A DNA stretch of 64,000 nucleotides from Tenacibaculum sp. (GTDB lineage: Bacteria > Bacteroidota > Bacteroidia > Flavobacteriales > Flavobacteriaceae). Shown here one piece after another: positions 18,629 through 27,477 of this stretch (position 1 is its first letter; every line of letters starts with the position of its first letter). The stretch spans positions 1 to 64,000 of the forward strand of contig JAKVCX010000005.1 of assembly GCA_022448525.1 (NCBI GenBank), in the 5' to 3' direction. The notes beneath the pieces are model-generated. The model ran no database searches, was not told where the DNA came from, and worked only from the letters and a program-made list of their open reading frames with translations. The position numbers and the translations under genes are program-made.

Positions 18629-19112
18629 TTGTGATACATTTTAAAAGTGCTTTTCTAATTCTTGATAATCGTGTTCGTAAAGCACCATGAGAGATTCCAG
18701 TTGTTTCTGCAATTGTTGCTTGAGGAATTTCTTCTAATTCTAATAAAATTAAAGTCTTATTGTTTTTAGTTAACTGATCAATACAGCTATACATTTTTTG
18801 TATATCCTTATCCGTTGAGGTTTCAGAACTTGAATCCATCGGAGTGGTTAAGATATTTTCATTAATTGGCTGAAACTTTCTGTTAGATTTTCTTAAATAA
18901 CCCAAACATGTGTTAATGGCAATTCTATAAATCCAAGTACTGATGGAGGCGTCTCCTTTAAATGAATTTCTATGTTTCCAAATTTTTATAAATGTTTCCT
19001 GTTGCCATTCCTTTGCGATTTCATCTACTCCAGATGCATAACCTAAACAAAGCTTGTATACTTTTGGCGCATAGGTATTGTATAAGTCTGTAAATTGATT
19101 TTCTATATTCAT
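18618..19112 (-). CDS. RNA polymerase ECF-type sigma factor
   Basis: 164-residue sigma-70-family factor of the extracytoplasmic-function group. Region 2 spans about residues 5-75 (YNTYAPKVYKLCLGYAS ... WQQETFIKIWKHRNSF ... ISTWIYRIAINT). Region 4 spans about 105-160, with the helix-turn-helix around IPQATIAETTGISHGALRTRLSRIRKAL. No extra C-terminal domain is present. It starts immediately after the stop of the alpha/beta hydrolase gene and overlaps the following membrane-protein gene, so the three genes form one operon. It may direct that operon and envelope-stress genes. Confidence 0.9.
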   Translation of the reverse strand: MNIENQFTDLYNTYAPKVYKLCLGYASGVDEIAKEWQQETFIKIWKHRNSFKGDASISTWIYRIAINTCLGYLRKSNRKFQPINENILTTPMDSSSETSTDKDIQKMYSCIDQLTKNNKTLILLELEEIPQATIAETTGISHGALRTRLSRIRKALLKCITNGK

Positions 19113-19958
19113 TTATTTCAAAGCTAAACTTTTTTTAATTTGTTTTAAGAACCATTCTGGTTGATCAAACATTATAAAGTGAGCAGAATTTTCAGCTATT
19201 ACAAAATCGTAATTAGCTAAGTTTTTATATTGTTTATCATAAGTTTGTTTTACCATATCTTTTCCATAAGGTTTTTCTGCAGCTAATAATGTAACTGGCA
19301 CTTTTATGTTTTTCAAGTTTTCACGAACATCAAATTTTAAATAATCAGTATAACCATACACGTAGGTTTTTCGATCTGCTTGAAGCATCCATTTTTTGAT
19401 ATTATTTTGAGCATCTTTATTCAAGCTCATTCCTTTAGACATGGAACTCACTAAGTTTTCAAAATCTTTGGTACTCATTCCCAGTTGTTGTTTGTTAAAC
19501 GGACTTTCATATACCAAATAATCAGGATTGTAATTCGGAATCATTAAAGCGCCAGCGGCAGGTAAAGCATCAACTAATATGATTTTTTCGATATTATTTT
19601 TTTCTCTACTAGCAAGCCAAGCTGCGATTGTTCCACCTAAACTATGTCCAATAACAGTTATGTTTTTTAAGTTGTTCTTGGAAATATAATTTTCTAATGC
19701 TTCGTTTACTTTTGGTAACCAAGGAAATTCTATAGCCTTTTTTCCACCAAATCCAGCTAAAGTAATTACATGACATTCGTAATTTGCTTCAAGTTCTTTT
19801 ACAATTGGTAGCCAACTATCTCCAGGAACAGTAAACCCAGGAAGTAAAAGAATAGGTTTTCCTTTTCCAGAAACTTGTACATAAATTGGTTGATTATCTT
19901 TTTGTGCTTGTACAGAAGTAATAAAAAAGAAAGTTAGAAGGTAAATGAAATTTTTCAT
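19113..19958 (-). CDS. Exported alpha/beta-fold hydrolase
   Basis: 281 residues with a signal peptide (cleavage likely after SVQA, about residue 18). The fold is marked by LLLPGFTVPGDSW (oxyanion loop), the nucleophile elbow VIGHSLGGTIAAW and a C-terminal NSAHFIMFDQPEWF that supplies the catalytic histidine. Substrate unknown; esterase or lactonase activity is plausible. Its stop codon abuts the start codon of the downstream ECF sigma gene with no spacer, suggesting co-expression, although a functional link is not obvious from the sequence. Confidence 0.85.
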   Translation of the reverse strand: MKNFIYLLTFFFITSVQAQKDNQPIYVQVSGKGKPILLLPGFTVPGDSWLPIVKELEANYECHVITLAGFGGKKAIEFPWLPKVNEALENYISKNNLKNITVIGHSLGGTIAAWLASREKNNIEKIILVDALPAAGALMIPNYNPDYLVYESPFNKQQLGMSTKDFENLVSSMSKGMSLNKDAQNNIKKWMLQADRKTYVYGYTDYLKFDVRENLKNIKVPVTLLAAEKPYGKDMVKQTYDKQYKNLANYDFVIAENSAHFIMFDQPEWFLKQIKKSLALK

Positions 19959-20089
19959 GATATCTATGTTTTAGTTTTCCTTTAGATGCAACAATTAAAA
20001 AATGTTACATTTTAATTTTTAAAAACTAAAACACAGATATCAATATTTCATATTTTCTTAGTGTTGATGTGATTAGACGAGATTATATA

Positions 20090-20785
20090 TTAATTAGGAA
20101 AGTCATGAATTCTTGTGAATGATCTTGTCACAGTACTGTCTGAATTCAGTAAGGTTAAATCGATTTGGTTTTCTTTAAAATCTACTTTCCAAAAACTCCT
20201 TTTCAGATTGTCTCCATAAGGTATAAATTCAACTTCCGATTTATGTCCATGAGCATTATAAACACCACTAAATCTTCCAATATCAGAAGCAACCTCGAAT
20301 CGTTTGTCCCATCTTAAAAATAAAAACCCATTAGAACTATTGAAAAAACTACCTTTTCCTTCCAGATTATCCAATTTCCATAATCCAAGTAATTGATCTC
20401 CGTATGTAGTAGGAAGTTTGTGAGCTCTTTTTAATTGAACAACAACATCCATATTGTTTTCTAATCTTTTCCAAGTCATAGTATCTCCTGAAAGATTGAT
20501 TACAAAAGGTCCAGATTTATCATTGGTTCCATTTGTATCAGTTACAGATAATTCCTTTGTTTCTTGATCTAGTTTATATGTTCCAAAAGAATGTTGAAAC
20601 CAACCATTTCCTGAAACTTGAGTGAAATCTTTGTAAAAACGCATCCATCTTGCATTTGGAGTCATTGTTTTATCACCCATTTTTACAGATTCAACAATCC
20701 ATAAACCCTCAATTGAAGATTCTTTTTGTTTACATCCAGAAAGTATAATTGTAAATAAGACAAAAATAAAAGTTAAGTTTTTCAT
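20090..20785 (-). CDS. Lipoprotein with two lipocalin-like halves, function unknown
   Basis: 231 residues with a lipoprotein signal peptide (lipobox ILSGC, Cys18). The mature part looks like a tandem duplication: each half opens with a GLW tripeptide (IEGLWIVES, LLGLWKLDN), continues through an aromatic RWxRF strand, and ends in a polar beta-rich segment, as in lipocalin-like domains. No enzymatic motif is visible. It sits between two hydrolase genes on the same strand but is separated from both by gaps (24 and 131 bases). Confidence 0.7.
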   Translation of the reverse strand: MKNLTFIFVLFTIILSGCKQKESSIEGLWIVESVKMGDKTMTPNARWMRFYKDFTQVSGNGWFQHSFGTYKLDQETKELSVTDTNGTNDKSGPFVINLSGDTMTWKRLENNMDVVVQLKRAHKLPTTYGDQLLGLWKLDNLEGKGSFFNSSNGFLFLRWDKRFEVASDIGRFSGVYNAHGHKSEVEFIPYGDNLKRSFWKVDFKENQIDLTLLNSDSTVTRSFTRIHDFPN

Positions 20786-20809
20786 AGTAGTTAGAGTATA
20801 GTTTATCGT

Positions 20810-21829
20810 TTAGTTTTTCAGAATTCTAAGAATAAAAGATGTTATGTTTTCACCCTTTCTAGTATCGATATTCATTTTAGGGATGTACGCCTTACATTCA
20901 ATATTATTAATTTCTGATATATCCAGAATCGCTTTTGCATGTAAAGGATGATGAAGTAATTGATCACTATTTTCTGGGAATTTGTACTCAATATCAGTAT
21001 TAGATACGTAAATTTCTGGATCGTCAGTTGAAATTAGATTAAGCATATCAAGTGATTGTGCATTTGTTTGAATATCAGTATCATCTAGTTCTTCTAATTT
21101 TTCGATTCCATAGAAATTTAAAAGTGTTTCTTCGGAAACCAAATTTTTTATCACATCAAAATTCATTCCAAGATTTTCATATTCTTGAAAAGTTGAATTA
21201 TCCCAATTCAAAACATTGTAACTCGATTGAGTTGATAAGGCGACAATTCCACTTACTCGAGTGGATTCTCTTAAAATTGGATCAGTAGCATTTAGATTTG
21301 CTAAATCATTACTCAAACCAATCCATAAGCTGGTACCGGCTCCAGCAGAACTTCCAAGAAGAACAATCTTGTCTTTTTGAATATTGAATGAGTTTGAATA
21401 ATATCGAATAAACTGTAAAGCTTTTTTACTATCGAATATGGAATTTAAAACTCCTTTTCGATCTTTTTTACCAATAAAACGATAGTTAATTGCGGCAATA
21501 GAAATATTTTGAAATAATAATGAATTGATTAAATTTTGAAATCCTATATCATTATAATTAATAGATTTATCTCCACCTGTAAACCCACCACCATGAATAA
21601 AAATTATTAGTGGAGTAGGAGCTGAAGTTTTTGGTGTAAAATAATCTAGTTTGTTTCTTTCGTGTTGTCCGTAGCTAATGTCTTTATAAAAGATAGAATT
21701 TGAACTTAAATTAAAAGGAACTTCTGAAGGTAACAAGTCTAATTTGGGTTCTGAATTTATTTCTGAAGAAGTTTTAGTACAGCCCAGAATAAGAATAAAA
21801 ATAACGACTGAAAGGAATGAGGATTTCAT
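20810..21829 (-). CDS. Lipoprotein carboxylesterase (alpha/beta hydrolase, BD-FAE-like)
   Basis: 339 residues beginning with a lipoprotein signal peptide (lipobox ILGC, Cys16). The oxyanion motif FIHGGGFTGGD and the nucleophile elbow LGSSAGAGTSLW are typical of hormone-sensitive-lipase/esterase-type hydrolases. A histidine-rich stretch near residue 290 (LLHHPLHAKAIL) could supply the catalytic histidine. Probably a surface or periplasmic esterase acting on acetylated or feruloylated polysaccharide; substrate unproven. Its stop lies 24 bases before the start of the lipocalin-like lipoprotein gene, so the two may be co-transcribed. Confidence 0.8.
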   Translation of the reverse strand: MKSSFLSVVIFILILGCTKTSSEINSEPKLDLLPSEVPFNLSSNSIFYKDISYGQHERNKLDYFTPKTSAPTPLIIFIHGGGFTGGDKSINYNDIGFQNLINSLLFQNISIAAINYRFIGKKDRKGVLNSIFDSKKALQFIRYYSNSFNIQKDKIVLLGSSAGAGTSLWIGLSNDLANLNATDPILRESTRVSGIVALSTQSSYNVLNWDNSTFQEYENLGMNFDVIKNLVSEETLLNFYGIEKLEELDDTDIQTNAQSLDMLNLISTDDPEIYVSNTDIEYKFPENSDQLLHHPLHAKAILDISEINNIECKAYIPKMNIDTRKGENITSFILRILKN

Positions 21830-21924
21830 AAGTAACGATTATCTTATCATCATCAAAAGGTTTTGAAGATGAGGTTGTTGATTAAAGATAATCAATTATT
21901 TGACGAAAGAATAATCTTAAATTA

Positions 21925-22443
21925 TCAATCTATTATTTTCTTTTGGTATAAATTATTTAAAGAAAGTGGCATTTTTTTAGTACCAACTTTTAAAAATCCT
22001 AAATTTTCATAATAGCTACATAATTTTGTGTTCTTGGTAACTGCATCTAATCGTAAATAAACACAACCATTTGCTTTTGCATTTTTCTCTATTTCATCTA
22101 ATACAGTTTCACCCATTCCTTTACCATTAAATTCTTCTTTAATAACTAAAGAATGAATATATGTTGCTTTTACATCTTGTTTTCCCCAATACAGTTCATC
22201 TTCATTTAATATTCTTACCATACCAATGTTTTGATTGCGTAAATCATTAATAAAGAAAAACTCTTCATTTTCTATACCGGCTTTTACCCAATTAATTTTT
22301 TCTTGAGGAGGATTTTTCCAATATTGCCAATGATCTACATTCTTTTTTGCAATTTTTTCTGCGGCACTTTTAAAAAGACGGAGTACCAAATCAAGATGTT
22401 CAAGTTGGATTTTTTGAAATATGATTTCCGAATTAATTGACAT
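21925..22443 (-). CDS. GNAT-family N-acetyltransferase
   Basis: Acetyl-CoA-dependent acetyltransferase of unknown acceptor, about 172 residues. The acetyl-CoA loop region is visible as VIKEEFNGKGMGETVLDEIEKNAK, followed by the YLRLDAVTKNTKLCSYYENLGF strand-helix typical of GNAT proteins. I chose the ATG at 22443 (MSINSEIIFQK) over an in-frame start 45 bases upstream, because 22443 follows the mogA stop by one base and removes an unusual N-terminal tail. Likely co-transcribed with mogA. Confidence 0.82.
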   Translation of the reverse strand: MSINSEIIFQKIQLEHLDLVLRLFKSAAEKIAKKNVDHWQYWKNPPQEKINWVKAGIENEEFFFINDLRNQNIGMVRILNEDELYWGKQDVKATYIHSLVIKEEFNGKGMGETVLDEIEKNAKANGCVYLRLDAVTKNTKLCSYYENLGFLKVGTKKMPLSLNNLYQKKIID

Positions 22444-22444
22444 C

Positions 22445-22975
22445 TTACTTTTTCTTTGGTCTAAATGGTTGTATAACTTCTGGATCACAATCTAAATATG
22501 GACCTTCCATTAAATCAATACAATACGGAATAGCTGGGAAAACAGCATCTAAACATTCTTTAATGGATTTTGGTTTACCTGGTAAGTTTAATACCAAACT
22601 ATTATTTCTTAATCCAGCGGTTTGTCTTGAAAGAATTGCTGTAGGAACAAATTTTAATGATTCAGCTCTCATAAGTTCACCAAACCCAGGCATCATTCTA
22701 TCACAAACAGCTTCTGTTGCTTCTGGAGTTACATCACGTTTTGCAGGACCAGTTCCACCTGTGGTAATAACCAAACAGCAGTTCTTTTGATCTACCATAT
22801 TGATAATGGTTTTTTCAATCACATGTTGTTCGTCTGGTATCACTTCATAAACTTCTGTCCACTCAGATATTAAATAATCATTTAAGGTGTTGATAATTGC
22901 TTTTCCACTTAAATCTTCATAAACACCAGCACTAGCTCTATCGCTAACTGTTACTATTCCAATTTTGGCTTTCAT
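22445..22975 (-). CDS. mog: Molybdopterin adenylyltransferase MogA
   Basis: Adenylates molybdopterin, the step before molybdate insertion into the cofactor. The 176-residue protein has the complete MoaB/Mog signature: IGIVTVSDRASAGVYEDLSG at the N-terminus, TTGGTGPAKRDVTPEAT in the centre and LVLNLPGKPKSIKECL near the C-terminus. It is a single-domain protein, not fused to MoeA or MoaC. No other molybdenum-cofactor gene is in the window. The GNAT gene follows with one base between stop and start. Confidence 0.93.
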   Translation of the reverse strand: MKAKIGIVTVSDRASAGVYEDLSGKAIINTLNDYLISEWTEVYEVIPDEQHVIEKTIINMVDQKNCCLVITTGGTGPAKRDVTPEATEAVCDRMMPGFGELMRAESLKFVPTAILSRQTAGLRNNSLVLNLPGKPKSIKECLDAVFPAIPYCIDLMEGPYLDCDPEVIQPFRPKKK

Positions 22976-23087
22976 ATGTATTGGGTTAATTTGTACTTTT
23001 CTTCAACTAAACAATGCAGCTGATCTTGATTCCGATAAAGGTAAATGAATTTAGAGTTTACAGAAAGAGTAATTCACAAGAATAAGG

Positions 23088-24167
23088 TTATTCAATTTGA
23101 AATTCCAGAAGAACAGGTAATGCTTTGTTATTAAAATTGAATAAAGCTTGATTTTCCCAGGGTGAAGCTTCTGTTCCTTGTTCACCTTTCCAAGCGATAA
23201 GCTCGCCTCCCCAATAACAAAAGCCAATTCCCATTTCAACTTCTTTTATTACTTGTTTAATATCTGAAATAAATTTTTGTTGCCCGCTCGCAGTTGCTGG
23301 ATATTCAGGTAAAATAAGATGTTCTTCTAATCCAACAATATTGTTAGTCCAGTCATTCCAATCTAAAGTAAAAGGATAAGCTGTTTCAGCAATTAGTATT
23401 TCTTTATTATGAGAATTACTAAGTTCAATCATTTTGGATTTAAGGTTGCTCAAAGATTTTCCATGCCATTTAGGATAATATGATAAACCGATAATATCAT
23501 AATCGATATTTTTTACTTGATTAAAGAACCAAGTAGAATTTTCGATTCCTGCAAAATGAAGTATAATTTTACAATTTGATGAATGATTTCGTACAGCAGC
23601 TACTCCTTGTCTGATTAAATCAAGGAAATTCTGTGTGTTATCTGAGATATTTCCAGTTGGATGGAGTAGGCCAGCGTTTATTTCATTACCTATTTGAATA
23701 TAATTTGGTTGTATTTCTGAAACAACTTTTTTAGTGTAATTATAAACACTTTCTTGGAGCTCAGAAATATTTTGATTCTTCCATTCACTTGGTATTTCTT
23801 GTTGAGAAGGATCAGCCCAAGTATCAGAATAGTGAAGTGTTAGCCAAATTTTTAATCCTCTATTTTTAAGTTGAGATGAAAACTGTTTCACTTCTTCAAA
23901 GCTAGAATGGTTGTTTTCTGGCTTTACCCATAATCTTAATCGTATTGTATTAACACCATTATTTTTGAGTATTGATAAAAAATCTTCTTGAGTTCCGCTA
24001 CTGTTGTAAAATTTTGGAGAGAAGTCTTGTATCTCGGGTAAACTTGAAATATCAACAGCACTAACAAATGTAGAGGTTGGATTATCAATAAAGGTATCAT
24101 TATCCATCTTTTTAGAGCAGGAGTATATGACTAAAAGTAGCATAAGAATTTGAATAGTTTTACTCAT
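23088..24167 (-). CDS. Arabinogalactan endo-beta-1,4-galactanase (GH53), lipoprotein
   Basis: Predicted to cleave internal beta-1,4-galactan bonds, as in pectic arabinogalactan side chains or algal galactans. 359 residues with lipobox VIYSC (Cys17), so membrane-anchored outside the cytoplasm. The GH53 hallmarks are present: NTIRLRLWVKP, LTLHYSDTWADPSQQ, the acid/base glutamate in YIQIGNEINAG and the nucleophile glutamate in ILIAETAYPF. No SusC/SusD pair or other CAZyme adjoins it, so it is not in an obvious polysaccharide-utilisation locus. Confidence 0.9.
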   Translation of the reverse strand: MSKTIQILMLLLVIYSCSKKMDNDTFIDNPTSTFVSAVDISSLPEIQDFSPKFYNSSGTQEDFLSILKNNGVNTIRLRLWVKPENNHSSFEEVKQFSSQLKNRGLKIWLTLHYSDTWADPSQQEIPSEWKNQNISELQESVYNYTKKVVSEIQPNYIQIGNEINAGLLHPTGNISDNTQNFLDLIRQGVAAVRNHSSNCKIILHFAGIENSTWFFNQVKNIDYDIIGLSYYPKWHGKSLSNLKSKMIELSNSHNKEILIAETAYPFTLDWNDWTNNIVGLEEHLILPEYPATASGQQKFISDIKQVIKEVEMGIGFCYWGGELIAWKGEQGTEASPWENQALFNFNNKALPVLLEFQIE

Positions 24168-24282
24168 ATATAAATACTTCCAATTTTATTGATTCGCCTA
24201 ATGCTATGACAAGATACTTTTTTTAGATTTAATAGATTCGTTATTATTAACAACTACTGATTTTTTGACGAGATAAGGAATT

Positions 24283-24314
24283 AAAAAAGAGGATTACAAA
24301 TTGCAATCCTCTTT
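24283..24314 (-). terminator. Intrinsic terminator downstream of the crotonase gene
   Basis: AAAGAGGATT (24286-24295) pairs perfectly with AATCCTCTTT (24305-24314) around a 9-base loop. Read on the minus strand it is followed by a run of Ts, ending the SnoaL-crotonase transcript. Confidence 0.8.
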
Positions 24315-24335
24315 ATATTAATTTGATGCGTAAAA

Positions 24336-25181
24336 TTAATTTACTTCCTGAATATCAATTAGCATGTTTTCCCAATTCTTTTGGTTCTCATGACTGAATT
24401 GTGCACCGTTTTCATCTGCGTAAGTAAACCTTTTTATTGCAGGAGTTTTACTAGTTGCTTGATATAACTGATAAGCTTCCTCTTTTAAAGCATCTTCAAT
24501 TGGTAAATCTATTGAAGCATACACTGCTCGCTTACAAGCTTCGATTGATTCTGCTGGGAACTTAGCTATTCGTTCTGCTAAGGCATCTACATACGGACCA
24601 ATTTCATCGGCATTCAATGCTTTGTTAATAGTTCCAAATTTTTCTGCTTCATCAGCATCCCAATCTCTTGCTCCTAAGATTATTTCTAATGCTTTTCCAA
24701 GTCCTGTTTGTCTTGCCATTCTTGATGCTCCACCACCGCAAGGTAAAATTCCCATACCAACTTCCATTTGCATAAATTTGGCTTTTCCACGAGCAGCAAA
24801 TCGCATATCTAATGCTAAAGCCATTTCATGTCCACCACCTCTTGCAAATCCTTCTATTTTTGCAATTGTAGCTTGAGGAACATTACTTAATCTTTCTAAA
24901 ACAGCTTGAAGATCTAGTAACTTAATTTCATTTCTAGGCACAGCTTCTTCAGACATGTCTCTTAGTAAATTCGTATCGTAATGACATACCCAATATCCAT
25001 CGTTTGAAGATTGGAAAACTACTACTTTAACACTTCGATCACGTTCTAAACGTAAACAAAGGCTACTTAAGTCGGCAAGCATTTCTTGACCTTGAACATT
25101 TACAGGTCCGAAATTAATTGTTACATACAGAATTCCTCCTTTTTGTTCTGCAGTAAAAGTTTGAAAATTTTTATAATCCAT
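24336..25181 (-). CDS. Enoyl-CoA hydratase/isomerase (crotonase) family protein
   Basis: 281-residue crotonase-fold protein. The oxyanion-hole segment FARGGGHEMALALDMRFAA and the following GILPCGGGASRMARQTG are clear. The N-terminal half carries the ITINFGPVNVQGQEM strand seen in single-domain hydratases. It has no acyl-CoA dehydrogenase or thiolase neighbour, so a standard beta-oxidation role is uncertain. It lies 17 bases after a SnoaL/NTF2-like gene and downstream of a divergently unrelated AraC regulator, an arrangement suggesting an inducible detoxification or small-molecule modification unit. Confidence 0.83.
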   Translation of the reverse strand: MDYKNFQTFTAEQKGGILYVTINFGPVNVQGQEMLADLSSLCLRLERDRSVKVVVFQSSNDGYWVCHYDTNLLRDMSEEAVPRNEIKLLDLQAVLERLSNVPQATIAKIEGFARGGGHEMALALDMRFAARGKAKFMQMEVGMGILPCGGGASRMARQTGLGKALEIILGARDWDADEAEKFGTINKALNADEIGPYVDALAERIAKFPAESIEACKRAVYASIDLPIEDALKEEAYQLYQATSKTPAIKRFTYADENGAQFSHENQKNWENMLIDIQEVN

Positions 25182-25198
25182 GATTTATATATTTAAAA

Positions 25199-25534
25199 TT
25201 AATTAATTATTCCAGCGAAAGTGTGTTGAGTAATCTTCCCGTTTTTGATTATGTAGGTGTCTGTGGCGATCTCAACGTTTATAAATTTGTTATGTCCGCG
25301 CCAAACAAAAAAGACAAGATCATTATGTGTTTCTCGTTTGATAGTTTTGAATTCAAACCCATCAAAATTTGGAAGTAGATTTTTATAAAAAGAAAGAATT
25401 TCTTCCTTTCCTTTGTAGGTATGATCTGGTGTAATAAATACCGCGTCATCAGAATAATCTTCCAATACCGTCAAAGGATTTAAGGTTTCAACGGCTTTCT
25501 TATGACTATTGAAAACCTCTTGTGGATTTTTCAT
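25199..25534 (-). CDS. SnoaL/NTF2-like small protein
   Basis: 111 residues with the alpha+beta cone pattern of the NTF2/SnoaL superfamily: an N-terminal helix (EVFNSHKKAVETLNPLTVLEDYSDDAVFITPDHTYKGKEEILSFY is the typical opening, given here only as landmarks at residues 5-50), then a curved sheet ending HTFAGIIN. Such proteins bind or isomerise small hydrophobic molecules, but catalysis cannot be inferred. Seventeen bases upstream of the crotonase gene, hence probably co-transcribed with it. Confidence 0.75.
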   Translation of the reverse strand: MKNPQEVFNSHKKAVETLNPLTVLEDYSDDAVFITPDHTYKGKEEILSFYKNLLPNFDGFEFKTIKRETHNDLVFFVWRGHNKFINVEIATDTYIIKNGKITQHTFAGIIN

Positions 25535-25634
25535 AATAAAATGTTTGATAAACTTTACTATGCAAAACTACCTCAAGGTTGAAGCGAAGGTTTGGTAAGA
25601 AAAAATGATGATTTAGTAAAAAACGAAGTTTTAG

Positions 25635-26480
25635 TTATTTTAACTGTAGTTTGTAGTTGCTGGCTGTTACTCCTTTGTAAGAAATAAAGGTTTTGTCGAG
25701 GTGGCTACTATCAGTAAAACCAAGTTCCAAGGCAATTTCAGAAAGAGTATAATCTGTATATTTTAAACGAGTTTCTGCTAATTTCAATTTATGATTGAGA
25801 ATGTATTTTTTAATTGACATTCCCATTTGTTTTTTAAAAAACTGGCCGATATAATTTTTAGAAATATTAAATTCTGAAGCAATTACTTGATTTGAAATTA
25901 ACGTAGCATCATGAATATTATAGTGAATATAGTTTATGATTTGTTGAACTTTTGAAGATTCTGATTTTAATACTTCATGACTTACATTCCTTGAAATAAT
26001 ATGAAGTAAGGATTGAAGAGTTGATTTTAAAATCAACTCATTTTTAAGTTCATTATTGGTGAATTCATTTAAAAGAACTGTAAATAAGGCCGATATACTA
26101 TTTCGTTCTCGTTCAGAACTAAGTTTAATATTATTTACTCTATTCGTACTATAGAGAATGGTTTCTATTTTTTTAAACCAATCTTTTTGATGAAGAGCAT
26201 CGGAATCTGTAGTGAATTTTGTAAAGAAATTATTTAAAAATTTAATTGCTGTTACTGTTGTAGGTGCTTCAATTTCAAAATTGTATTTGTCGTTGGGAAT
26301 AAAAACAAATACTTGATTATCTCCGTAGTTAATATTATGGCCATTAATATTTAGTTTACCACTTCCTTTTTCAATAAATAAAATCTCAAAAAAACGGATG
26401 GCTGTATATTGACAAAATGCAATGGAAGTTGTTTCTACGAATTTTTGAATTACAATATTTTCGAATATCGTCCGAGGCAT
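25635..26480 (-). CDS. AraC-family transcriptional regulator
   Basis: 281 residues. An N-terminal cupin-like sensor (residues about 10-100; IRFFEILFIEKGSGKLNINGHNI) precedes a C-terminal double helix-turn-helix domain. The latter includes ISNQVIASEFNISKNYIGQFFKKQMGMSIKKYILNHKL-type elements at about residues 195-235 and LSEIALELGFTDSSHLDKTFISYKG at about 245-272. Transcribed in the same direction as the SnoaL and crotonase genes 100 bases downstream, so it is a plausible regulator of them. Ligand unknown. Confidence 0.88.
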   Translation of the reverse strand: MPRTIFENIVIQKFVETTSIAFCQYTAIRFFEILFIEKGSGKLNINGHNINYGDNQVFVFIPNDKYNFEIEAPTTVTAIKFLNNFFTKFTTDSDALHQKDWFKKIETILYSTNRVNNIKLSSERERNSISALFTVLLNEFTNNELKNELILKSTLQSLLHIISRNVSHEVLKSESSKVQQIINYIHYNIHDATLISNQVIASEFNISKNYIGQFFKKQMGMSIKKYILNHKLKLAETRLKYTDYTLSEIALELGFTDSSHLDKTFISYKGVTASNYKLQLK

Positions 26481-26566
26481 GTAAGTTTTTAATTGAATTT
26501 ATTTACGAGGTTAAATTAGTTAAATTTTTATTCTATCGTAATGTTTAACGCAATTAAAAAACGAAT

Positions 26567-26652
26567 AAAAGCTGTCTCAAAATGGGAAGTTACTTTTAAA
26601 AGGAGTAAAAAATAAATACTCTCTTATTGAAAATTCCTTTGAGACAGCTTTT
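26567..26652. repeat. 86-bp element bounded by 15-bp perfect terminal inverted repeats
   Basis: AAAAGCTGTCTCAAA (26567-26581) is repeated in exact inverse as TTTGAGACAGCTTTT (26638-26652), enclosing 56 bases with weaker internal pairing. It sits in the 215-base gap between the 3' end of the barrel gene (26696) and the araC start (26480). It could be a miniature insertion-sequence relic or an oversized terminator hairpin for the barrel gene. No transposase is nearby. Confidence 0.55.
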
Positions 26653-26695
26653 TATAAATTAAAGAAAACTCTTTTTTATAATATTTCTTAAGAAG

Positions 26696-27433
26696 TTAGA
26701 ATGAAACGAAAAAGGTTAACTTATAAAAATCATTTTGAGAAAAGGCATCACTATCTTCTGCATTCCATCCACCAGAAAACCTAAAACCAAGACCATTTTT
26801 TTGAAGTTGAACATATGGACCAACCCAAAAATATCCGTCTACTCTGTCAAGGTCGCCTCCGCCATTAACACTACCGCCAGATAAGAACAATTGTTCAAAG
26901 TGAGCTCCAAAAGAAAAAATAGAAGAAACTTTGTGACCTAAATTTGCCCAATAGTGAACATAATTATTAGTAGCTTGACCAGATTCTGTATTATCTATTA
27001 ATGCAAGATAATAACCAAAGTAAAATTGTCCTTCAAACTTATCAGAATCATAATTAACAGTTAAGTTAGGGACAATACCGTCTCCAACGATTCCTTCTTG
27101 ATTTGCTCCACTAGATAATAAACTACCCATTGTAAAACCTAATTGTGGGTTGATATCAAAATCACCAACGTTAAAATTATATCCTAAACCTATTTCTGTC
27201 CATTGTCCCCAAGCGCTTCCAGTACCAGCTCCCCATTGAATTCCGTAAGCTGTAATTGAACCTTTTTCTGATAATTCATAAGAAGCAGTCATCATAGGGT
27301 TAAAACCAAAAAAGGCATCGTGATTTAAACTAAGTCCAAAACTTAATTTGTCTTCTGGATTCTCTTTATCGTCTTGAGCGAAACTCACATTTAACATTGC
27401 TACTAAAGCAATTGTAGTAATGATTTTTTTCAT
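26696..27433 (-). CDS. Predicted outer-membrane beta-barrel protein, function unknown
   Basis: 245 residues with a clear signal peptide (cleavage after SFAQ, about residue 20). The mature chain is a series of amphipathic strands rich in Gly, aromatic and acidic residues (for example GLGYNFNVGDFDINPQLGF and GQFYFGYYLALI) and ends in phenylalanine (LTFFVSF). These are classic outer-membrane barrel features. I recognise no specific family. A TACATTTG -7-like element lies about 45 bases upstream of the start on the minus strand, and a 16-bp palindrome lies further upstream. Confidence 0.75.
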   Translation of the reverse strand: MKKIITTIALVAMLNVSFAQDDKENPEDKLSFGLSLNHDAFFGFNPMMTASYELSEKGSITAYGIQWGAGTGSAWGQWTEIGLGYNFNVGDFDINPQLGFTMGSLLSSGANQEGIVGDGIVPNLTVNYDSDKFEGQFYFGYYLALIDNTESGQATNNYVHYWANLGHKVSSIFSFGAHFEQLFLSGGSVNGGGDLDRVDGYFWVGPYVQLQKNGLGFRFSGGWNAEDSDAFSQNDFYKLTFFVSF

Positions 27434-27477
27434 TTTTTTAAAGTTTAATTAATTAATGAAAGGAATTTTAATATGCT

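Noticed and set aside
22445..22488. GNAT start at 22488
   Set aside because: It would overlap mogA by 44 bases and add 15 residues of no family resemblance; ATG 22443 is better placed.
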